In this document: piece by piece, positions 58,228-64,000 of the stretch
Position numbering within the stretch: the first letter of the stretch is position 1
Layout: each line of letters opens with the position of its first letter
Assembly (NCBI RefSeq): GCF_012927165.1
Contig: NZ_JABBGA010000013.1
Span: forward strand, 78,769 to 142,768
Length of the DNA: 64,000 nt
Reading direction: 5' to 3'
DNA from: Zoogloea dura
GTDB lineage: Bacteria; Pseudomonadota; Gammaproteobacteria; Burkholderiales; Rhodocyclaceae
The notes under the pieces: model-generated
Told to the model about the DNA's origin: nothing
Seen by the model: the letters and a program-made list of their open reading frames with translations, nothing else
The model's database searches: none
Translations under genes and position numbers: made by a program

Positions 58228-58528
58228 TCCATGCTCCCATTCATTTGGACTACCAATTAATTACCACAAACACAGCAAAAAAGCCAAAAACAATGAAAAA
58301 ACCAGAAACAAATCGTATTACTGAGCAATTACGTAAAACAATAAACACTAATTGACAATCAAGTGTCGGAACATTTAACAAAAGACAAAAATCGAAAAAG
58401 AAAAATAATTCAAATACATGTTTTTAAACATTTTTCCCACAACGGGTACGCATTTTGCTCAAAACACCTCAGGCAGAAAATACGTCTGCCATATGCCAAA
58501 GAAATCATCACATTCGCAGGAACCTCCA
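58228..58528. other. AT-rich intergenic region
   Basis: About 300 bp with far lower GC than any other part of the window, rich in A-tracts (for example CAAAAAAGCCAAAAACAATG). It separates the PilZ gene from the first PEP-CTERM gene. No gene or clear promoter stands out; it may hold the divergent promoters and bind nucleoid proteins such as MvaT/H-NS types. Confidence 0.6.
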
Positions 58529-59164
58529 ATGAAAAAGCACCTCATAACCCTCGCGCTGACCCTCTCCGCTGGCGCAGCACACGCCGGCGCAAACATCATC
58601 GATGAATTCAACATCAATCAAGGCCCCCTGACCCAGAGCGCGCCCGGCGCGGCCATCACCGATAATCTGGCCGGAGTCCGTACCCTGTCAGTGGAACAGC
58701 TGTCCTCCGACTTTGGCGCCGGCGACTCGCGCGCCCGCGTCATCAACGGGGTGTTCCTCGTCAGCAATGACTCGGGCGTGGATTCCGAAGTCAAGGTGAT
58801 CTGGAATGTCGCCCCGTTCTCCATTCCGGCGGGGTCGTCCGACCTCAGCTTCCTCTTCAAGGTTCTGGCATCCGATGGCAATCCGACCAACGTCGATATC
58901 ACCCTGGACGGAAACAGCATCTTCTCCCAAGCCATTCCTGGCAACACCGTCAACCAGGATGTTGAGTTCTCAGTCAGCTCCAGCATCGGCAGCGGCGGCG
59001 TCCTCGAAATGACCCTGAATGGCGTCCCGGGCTGGGATCTGACCATCGACGCCTTTGGTGTCAGCTGGAAGGATCCGACCACCACCACTGTCCCCGAACC
59101 CGCCTCCATGGCCCTGGTCGGCCTCGGCATGATGGGCATGATGGCCCTGCGCCGTCGTCGTTGA
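58529..59164 (+). CDS. PEP-CTERM exported protein
   Basis: 211 residues from the ATG at 58529 (AGGAACC upstream). Signal peptide ends near residue 19 (AHAGA). The C-terminus has the full sorting signal: VPEP near residue 186, a hydrophobic stretch (ASMALVGLGMMGMMAL) and RRRR. Exosortase (EpsH/XrtA) would remove it and link the protein to the surface, usually with exopolysaccharide. The body is an all-beta domain rich in Ser, Asp and Gly. Confidence 0.9.
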   Translation: MKKHLITLALTLSAGAAHAGANIIDEFNINQGPLTQSAPGAAITDNLAGVRTLSVEQLSSDFGAGDSRARVINGVFLVSNDSGVDSEVKVIWNVAPFSIPAGSSDLSFLFKVLASDGNPTNVDITLDGNSIFSQAIPGNTVNQDVEFSVSSSIGSGGVLEMTLNGVPGWDLTIDAFGVSWKDPTTTTVPEPASMALVGLGMMGMMALRRRR

Positions 59165-59172
59165 AAAGAGCC

Positions 59173-59195
59173 GGGGCCGGCCTGCCTGGCCCCTT
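59173..59195 (+). other. Stem-loop after first PEP-CTERM gene
   Basis: GGGGCC-GGCCTGCCT-GGCCCC then TTG, 8 bp after the stop; weak terminator candidate. Confidence 0.4.
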
Positions 59196-59236
59196 GATGT
59201 AAACAGGCGCGACCCGCTCGCTTGCATCGGAACACC

Positions 59237-59276
59237 ATGCCCGCGCCTCACAAGGGATCGCGGGCATTTCTATTTT
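59237..59276 (+). terminator. Intrinsic terminator after first PEP-CTERM gene
   Basis: ATGCCCGCG-N13-CGCGGGCAT followed by TTCTATTTT; 9-bp stem and U-rich tail. The remaining DNA to 59532 is moderately AT-rich and shows no gene; it must hold the promoter of the next gene. Confidence 0.7.
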
Positions 59277-59532
59277 CGGTCCCCAACCTGTGGAGGCAGG
59301 CCCGCCTGCACCACCCCGGGCACGATTGCGGCGGCCGCCAATTCCATCACACCCGGAGCCTTGAATACTTAACGAAATCTCATAAACCCGCGATCAGATT
59401 ACGCCCAATACAGGTAAAATCGAGCGAACTGACAAATACGAAACAACTTCGAAGCCCCTGTGCCGAGCAAGCCTGCGCCATCCCGCAGGTCGGGACGACG
59501 CCTCGGGGTTCAACCAGCTAGTGGAGCCCACG

Positions 59533-60198
59533 ATGAACCGAATCCTTCCTGCACTCTTGCTGACCGGCCTGCTGGCTGCCGGCCTGCCCGCCCAGGCAGC
59601 GTCGCTGTCCTTCAGCAACGCCCCGGAGCTGACCCCCATCACTCAGGCCGGTACGCTGGACCTGTTCGACACCAGCATCGGCACCTTGCAGAGCGCCAAG
59701 CTGACCATCTTTGGCGTGGGCTCCAGCACCTTCTCCTTCGACAACACCAGCTCGGGCAGTCGCAATGTCACTGCGGCCTCGGAGATCAGCCTCTATACGA
59801 GCAGCTCCCTGAGCGGCCTCGCCACCATCCTGAACAGCCTGCTGCCGACGCTGTCCCTCACCGCCAGCACCGGTCCGCTGACCCTCGCGTCCGGCTTCAC
59901 CGCAGTGGGCCCGCTGGCCAGCAGCGGCTCGCTCGAGCTCGACCTGGACCCGAGCATCTTTCTGTCGGCGGGTGGCGGCAACTTCACCGTGTGGTGCGAG
60001 AACACCGACAGCAAGAGCCTTCAGGGTGAGACCGCCGGGGTGAGCATGTCGCTCTCCACCTCCGCGGGTTGCGGTGCGACCCTGGTCTACGACTACCTGC
60101 CCAACCCGAGCAAGGTTTCCGAGCCGGCCACCCTCGCGCTGCTGGGTATCGGCCTGATGGGCGCCCTGACTTCCCGCCGTCGCAAGCCACGTCACTGA
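59533..60198 (+). CDS. PEP-CTERM exported protein
   Basis: 221 residues from the ATG at 59533 (GTGGAG upstream; a GTG at 59521 is an alternative start). Signal peptide ends near residue 23 (PAQAAS). The C-terminus has the sorting signal in the variant form VSEPATLALLGIGLMGAL followed by SRRRK. Not closely similar to the gene at 58529. Body rich in Ser, Thr, Leu, with two Cys (WCENTD and AGCGAT). Confidence 0.85.
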   Translation: MNRILPALLLTGLLAAGLPAQAASLSFSNAPELTPITQAGTLDLFDTSIGTLQSAKLTIFGVGSSTFSFDNTSSGSRNVTAASEISLYTSSSLSGLATILNSLLPTLSLTASTGPLTLASGFTAVGPLASSGSLELDLDPSIFLSAGGGNFTVWCENTDSKSLQGETAGVSMSLSTSAGCGATLVYDYLPNPSKVSEPATLALLGIGLMGALTSRRRKPRH

Positions 60199-60214
60199 AA
60201 CCAGCCCGCCCCAA

Positions 60215-60248
60215 ATGAACAAGGCCACCGCGAGGTGGCCTTGTTCAT
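60215..60248. terminator. Bidirectional terminator between PEP-CTERM gene and yebC
   Basis: ATGAACAAGGCCACC-GCGA-GGTGGCCTTGTTCAT: perfect 15-bp stem with a GCGA loop, followed by TTTTC. Serves both convergent genes. Confidence 0.85.
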
Positions 60249-60267
60249 TTTCAACTGGGCCTGGTGC

Positions 60268-60996
60268 TCACTCCTCGTCCATGACCGCCGAGGTGTACAC
60301 CGCCTGCACGTCGTCCAGCGACTCCAGCGCATCGAGCAGCTTCTGCATGCGCACGGCGTCGTCGCCGACCAGTTCGGTCTCGTTGAGGGGCTTCATGGTG
60401 ACTTCGCCGAACTCAGCAGTGAAGCCGGCCTTCTCCAGGGCTTCCTTGACCTCACCAAACTGGTAGGGGTCGGTCATCACCTCGATGGAGCCGTCGTCGT
60501 TGGTGGACACATCGTCGGCACCCGCCTCGAGGGCGGCTTCCATCAGCGCATCCTCGGAGGTGCCCGGCGCGAACAGCAGCTGACCGCAGTGCTTGAACTG
60601 GAAGGACACGCAGCCGTCGGTGCCCATGTTGCCGCCGTACTTGTTGAAGGCATGGCGCACATCGGCCACGGTGCGGGTCTTGTTGTCGGTGAGGCAATCC
60701 ACCATCACCGCCGCGCCGCCGATGCCGTAGCCCTCGTAACGGGACTCTTCGTAGGTGACGCCCTCCAGCTCACCGGTGCCCTTCTTGATGGCCCGGTCGA
60801 TGTTGTCGGCAGGCATGTTCACCGCCTTGCCCTTGTCCACGGCCAGGCGCAGGCGCGGGTTGAAACCCGGATCGCCCCCACCCATGCGGGCAGCAACGGT
60901 GATTTCCTTGGCCAGCCGGGAGAAGACCCGACCGCGCTTCTCGTCCTGTCGGCCCTTGCGGTGCTGGATGTTGGCCCACTTGGAATGACCCGCCAT
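60268..60996 (-). CDS. yebC: YebC/PmpR family transcriptional regulator
   Basis: 242 residues, normal length. Starts [20 protein letters not shown], then the three-domain YebC fold with [20 protein letters not shown] and [14 protein letters not shown] (MGTDGCV here replaces the more usual form). Family members act as transcription regulators (PmpR) or help ribosomes translate polyproline; which applies is unknown. Confidence 0.93.
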   Translation of the reverse strand: MAGHSKWANIQHRKGRQDEKRGRVFSRLAKEITVAARMGGGDPGFNPRLRLAVDKGKAVNMPADNIDRAIKKGTGELEGVTYEESRYEGYGIGGAAVMVDCLTDNKTRTVADVRHAFNKYGGNMGTDGCVSFQFKHCGQLLFAPGTSEDALMEAALEAGADDVSTNDDGSIEVMTDPYQFGEVKEALEKAGFTAEFGEVTMKPLNETELVGDDAVRMQKLLDALESLDDVQAVYTSAVMDEE

Positions 60997-61181
60997 GATT
61001 CTGTGTCCTTGCTTACGCGACGTAAAGGCGCGATTTTACCCCGCCGCCCGTTTTTCGCGCACGCGCCGCGCCTGATCAGGATCAAATTACGCGTCCATCG
61101 GTCGGAAGCCCTGCCCGCAGCCGGCCTTTGCCCGATAATCTCAACCCAACGCATTTTGCCCGTCGCCCAGGAGATACCCCC

Positions 61182-62708
61182 ATGACCGAACCCCTGCTGA
61201 TCGCCAAGACCCAGGACAAGGAGATCCACCTGCTGCCGCAGCTGGCCAACCGCCACGGCCTGATCACCGGCGCCACCGGCACCGGCAAGACGGTGACCCT
61301 GCAGAAGATGGCCGAATCCTTCGCCCGCATCGGCGTCCCGGTCTTCATGGCCGACGTCAAGGGCGACCTGTCGGGCATCGGCGCCGCCGGCGTCGAATCG
61401 CCCAAGCTCAAGGAGCGCCTGGCAGCACTCGGCATCGACGAATTCACCCCGCGGGCCAACACCGCGGTGTTCTGGGACGTGTTCGGCGAGGCCGGCCACC
61501 CGGTGCGCGCCACCGTGTCGGACATGGGCCCGCTGCTGCTGGCCCGGCTGCTCAACCTCAACGACACCCAGGCCGGCGTGCTGCAGCTGGTCTTCAAGAT
61601 CGCCGACGACCAGGGCCTGCTGATCATCGACCTGAAGGATCTGCGCGCCACCCTGCAATACGTAGGCGACAACGCCAAGGACTTCACCACCCAGTACGGC
61701 AACATCTCGGCCGCCTCCATTGGCGCGATCCAGCGCGGCCTGCTGGGCATCGAGACCCAGGGCGGCGACAAGTTCTTCGGCGAGCCGATGCTCGACATCG
61801 CCGACCTGATGCAGACCGACGCAGACGGCCATGGCGTGATCAACATCCTCGCCGCCGACAAGCTCTACAACACCCCCAAGCTGTACTCCACCTTCCTGCT
61901 GTGGATGCTCTCCGAACTCTTCGAGCAGCTCCCGGAAGTGGGTGACGTGGACAAGCCGAAGCTGGTCTTCTTCTTTGACGAGGCCCACCTGTTGTTCAAC
62001 GAGGCTCCCAAGGCCCTGCTCGAGAAGATCGAGCAGGTGGTGCGCCTGATCCGCTCCAAGGGTGTGGGTGTCTATTTCGTCACCCAGAACCCGCTGGATG
62101 TGCCCGAGACCGTGCTGGGCCAGCTCGGCAACCGGGTCCAGCACGCGCTGCGCGCCTTCACCCCGCGGGACCAGAAGGCGGTGAAGACGGCGGCCGAGAC
62201 CATGCGCGCCAATCCTGAATTCGATGCCGCCACGGTCATCACCGAGCTGGGGGTCGGCGAGGCGCTGCTGTCATTCCTCGACGAGAAGGGCCGCCCGAGC
62301 ATCGTCGAACGGGGCTTCATCGTCGCGCCGGGCTCCCGCCTCGGGCCGCTGACGCCGGCCGAGCGCAAGGCCGCCATTGAAGGATCGGTGATCTTCGGCC
62401 ACTACGAGGCCCTGGTGGACCGGGAATCGGCCTACGAGAAGCTGCAAGGGGGCGGATCGAAGACCGCCGGCAATGCGGCATCCCCCGGCGGCGCAGTCCC
62501 CGCCCCGGCCGAAGAAAGCGGTGGAGGCCTCTTCGGCGGTCTCGGCGAGATCCTGTTCGGCAGCACCGGCCCCCGTGGCGGACGTCACCCCGGACTGGCC
62601 GAGACGGCGGCCCGCAGCGTGGTCCGTACCGTCGGCTCGACCATCGGCCGCGAGATCGTGCGCGGCGTGCTGGGCTCCATCCTCGGCGGCGGCAGCCGGC
62701 GCCGCTAA
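61182..62708 (+). CDS. HerA-like helicase domain protein (DUF853)
   Basis: 508 residues from the ATG at 61182 (CCAGGAG upstream). RecA-like ATPase of the HerA/FtsK branch with Walker [12 protein letters not shown] near residue 30, Walker [13 protein letters not shown] near 264 and [20 protein letters not shown]. The C-terminal 60 residues are Gly/Ser/Arg-rich with an amphipathic stretch. Widespread in bacteria; no partner nuclease gene (NurA) is nearby, and function is unknown. Confidence 0.9.
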   Translation: MTEPLLIAKTQDKEIHLLPQLANRHGLITGATGTGKTVTLQKMAESFARIGVPVFMADVKGDLSGIGAAGVESPKLKERLAALGIDEFTPRANTAVFWDVFGEAGHPVRATVSDMGPLLLARLLNLNDTQAGVLQLVFKIADDQGLLIIDLKDLRATLQYVGDNAKDFTTQYGNISAASIGAIQRGLLGIETQGGDKFFGEPMLDIADLMQTDADGHGVINILAADKLYNTPKLYSTFLLWMLSELFEQLPEVGDVDKPKLVFFFDEAHLLFNEAPKALLEKIEQVVRLIRSKGVGVYFVTQNPLDVPETVLGQLGNRVQHALRAFTPRDQKAVKTAAETMRANPEFDAATVITELGVGEALLSFLDEKGRPSIVERGFIVAPGSRLGPLTPAERKAAIEGSVIFGHYEALVDRESAYEKLQGGGSKTAGNAASPGGAVPAPAEESGGGLFGGLGEILFGSTGPRGGRHPGLAETAARSVVRTVGSTIGREIVRGVLGSILGGGSRRR

Positions 62709-62720
62709 TCCTTGCCATCC

Positions 62721-62761
62721 CTGCCCCTTGCTGCGCGGATCGCCCGCGCAGCAAGGGGCAG
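62721..62761. terminator. Strong hairpin between HerA-like gene and folD
   Basis: TGCCCCTTGCTGCGCGG-ATCGC-CCGCGCAGCAAGGGGCA: perfect 17-bp stem (18 with the next pair) between convergent genes. No T-run, but it is ideally placed to end both transcripts. Confidence 0.7.
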
Positions 62762-62765
62762 GGGG

Positions 62766-63683
62766 TCAGCCACCTTTCAGCAAGGGGGCTTCCCACTCCT
62801 GGTAGTCATCGGTCTGGCGCATGCGCAAGGCCCGCTCGGCCGAGCGCAGGGTGTTCTCGATCAGCATCGTCACCGTCATCGGCCCCACCCCGCCCGGCAC
62901 CGGGGTGATCCAGCTGGCCTTCTCCTTCACCCCTTCGAAATCCACGTCGCCGACGATCTTGCCCGCATTGGGCCCGTCTCGCAGACGGTTGATCCCCACG
63001 TCGATCACGATCGCCCCCTGCTTCACCATCTGCGCCACGATCAGCCCCGGCTTGCCCGCCGCCACGATCAGGATGTCCGCCAGGATCGTGTGCTGCGCCA
63101 GGTCACGCGTCTTCGCGTGGCACACCGTCACCGTCGCCTCGCGCTGCAGCAACATCAGCGCCATCGGCTTGCCCACGATGTTGCTCGCCCCCACCACCAC
63201 CACGTTCTTGCCCGCCACGTCCGTTCCCGTCGTGTCGAGCAGCAGCTGCACCCCGTAAGGCGTGCACGGCGGGAAGATCGTGTTGCCCACCACCAACCCG
63301 CCCACGTTGTACAGGTGGAAGCCATCCACGTCCTTGTGCACCGAGATCGCCTCGAGCACCCGCCGCGGGTCCACCTGCTCGGGCAGCGGCAGCTGGATCA
63401 GGATCCCGTGCACCGACGGGTCCGCGTTGAGCCGCGCGATCGTCGCCAGCACCTCGGCTTCCGGTGCGTCCGCCGGCAGACCAATGTGGAAGGAGCGCAC
63501 GCCGCACTCCTCGCAGGCCTTCACCTTGTTCCCCACGTACACCCGGCTCGCCGGGTTGTCGCCCACCAGGATCACCGCCAGCCCGGGCTGCACGCCCTGG
63601 CTCACCAGTTGGGACACGCGCGTCTTGAAGCCTTCGCGCAACTGTTTCGACAAGGCCTTGCCGTCGATGATCCGGGCGGTCAT
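62766..63683 (-). CDS. folD: Methylenetetrahydrofolate dehydrogenase/cyclohydrolase
   Basis: 305 residues. Starts [18 protein letters not shown]; catalytic Lys in [25 protein letters not shown](P)-binding [19 protein letters not shown] and the closing [16 protein letters not shown]. It converts 5,10-methylene-THF to 10-formyl-THF, the substrate of PurU. Its ATG overlaps the stop of the second purU (ATGA), so both enzymes are made together. Confidence 0.95.
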   Translation of the reverse strand: MTARIIDGKALSKQLREGFKTRVSQLVSQGVQPGLAVILVGDNPASRVYVGNKVKACEECGVRSFHIGLPADAPEAEVLATIARLNADPSVHGILIQLPLPEQVDPRRVLEAISVHKDVDGFHLYNVGGLVVGNTIFPPCTPYGVQLLLDTTGTDVAGKNVVVVGASNIVGKPMALMLLQREATVTVCHAKTRDLAQHTILADILIVAAGKPGLIVAQMVKQGAIVIDVGINRLRDGPNAGKIVGDVDFEGVKEKASWITPVPGGVGPMTVTMLIENTLRSAERALRMRQTDDYQEWEAPLLKGG

Positions 63684-64000
63684 CGGAACACCACCGTCTT
63701 ATTGCCATGGACCAGCACGCGGTCCTCCAGGTGGTAACGCAGACCCCGCGCCAGCACCGCCTTCTCGATGTCCTTGCCGTAGCGCACCAGATCGTCCGGC
63801 GCATCCGAGTGGTCCACCCGGATCACGTCCTGCTCGATGATCGGGCCCTGGTCCAGCTCGCTCGTCACGTAGTGGCAGGTCGCACCGATCAGCTTCACCC
63901 CCTTCGCGTGGGCCTGGTGGTAGGGCTTGGCCCCCACGAAGCTCGGCAGGAAGCTGTGGTGGATGTTGATGATCTGCCCCGGGTAGTCCTCGCACAGCTG
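63680..64000 (-). CDS. purU: Formyltetrahydrofolate deformylase, second copy (5' part outside window)
   Basis: The last 106 residues of a PurU. The frame enters from the right edge and includes [35 protein letters not shown] and a C-terminus identical to that of the first PurU (7457-8332) over its last 33 residues. Upstream the two copies differ (SDAPDDLV versus SDSVEDMV), so they are separate paralogues. Coupled to folD. Confidence 0.93.
   Translation of the reverse strand, partial: QLCEDYPGQIINIHHSFLPSFVGAKPYHQAHAKGVKLIGATCHYVTSELDQGPIIEQDVIRVDHSDAPDDLVRYGKDIEKAVLARGLRYHLEDRVLVHGNKTVVFR

Noticed and set aside
59400..59520. Possible c-di-GMP (GEMM) riboswitch before the second PEP-CTERM gene
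   Set aside because: Some GGGACG-like and GGGGTT strings are present, but the ordered conserved GEMM core and paired helices could not be recognised.

Overview
The window reads as a chromosomal segment of a high-GC betaproteobacterium, most likely of the Rhodocyclales (Azospira/Dechloromonas-like). This is an inference from gene content: a TorF-type porin in one operon with glnK and amtB, a PhaP phasin and a PHB-depolymerase-family esterase, a flavocytochrome c sulfide dehydrogenase pair, PEP-CTERM exported proteins, a selO gene and high GC throughout. No rRNA, tRNA, transposase, prophage or CRISPR array was seen. Almost all DNA is coding on one strand or the other; the many long antisense frames are shadows caused by GC-rich codon use.

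Layout. 1-5.9 kb: start of a secreted (probably PEP-CTERM) protein, a GlsB/YeaQ membrane protein, a LysR regulator divergent from a DUF2917 gene, a DsbA-like isomerase, a secreted coiled-coil protein and a YheS-like ABC-F ATPase. 5.9-9.5 kb: two copies of a ~565-bp element that is itself one long imperfect palindrome flank thrH and purU; beside the second copy is an array of 17 tandem 21-bp units. 9.5-12.9 kb: porin-glnK-amtB operon (minus strand) behind a textbook sigma-54 promoter with two NtrC-like dyads about 111 and 142 bp upstream of the predicted start. 12.9-17.9 kb: ubiK, yceI-like, yifB/comM, a small membrane protein, an MFS transporter and a ceramidase-family membrane protein. 17.9-23.8 kb: fccB/fccA-like pair, a DUF6502-DUF5666 operon behind a perfect palindrome, nudF-like hydrolase, an unknown gene and a SprA-type putative metalloprotease.

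23.8-29.8 kb: branched-chain amino acid/amide ABC transporter (two binding proteins, livH, livM, livG, livF). 29.9-34.5 kb: BamE-like lipoprotein, PAS-containing chemoreceptor, and an ExaC-like aldehyde dehydrogenase plus DUF779 gene behind a sigma-54-like promoter. 34.5-40.7 kb: Sel1-ExbB-DUF2149 operon, cupin, a NarL/UhpB-type two-component system and selO; the intergenic regions on both sides of the two-component system carry nearly identical 15-bp palindromes. 40.7-47.7 kb: FrnE-like protein, glycerophosphodiesterase, CopD-like and NapH-like membrane redox genes, DUF2502 protein, ADP-ribosylglycohydrolase, esterase and phasin.

48.5-55.2 kb holds the most interesting locus: DUF350, a YdjI-type SPFH protein, a zinc-ribbon DUF4178 protein, a Gly/Ser-rich one-helix miniprotein and S-adenosylmethionine decarboxylase on the minus strand, divergent from a membrane-fused spermidine synthase coupled to a Tat-exported FAD amine-oxidase-like lipoprotein. 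Together they look like a self-contained polyamine/envelope module. 55.3-64 kb: membrane protein, ybiT, PilZ protein, two PEP-CTERM genes behind unusually AT-rich DNA, yebC, a HerA-like ATPase, folD and the 3' part of a second purU.
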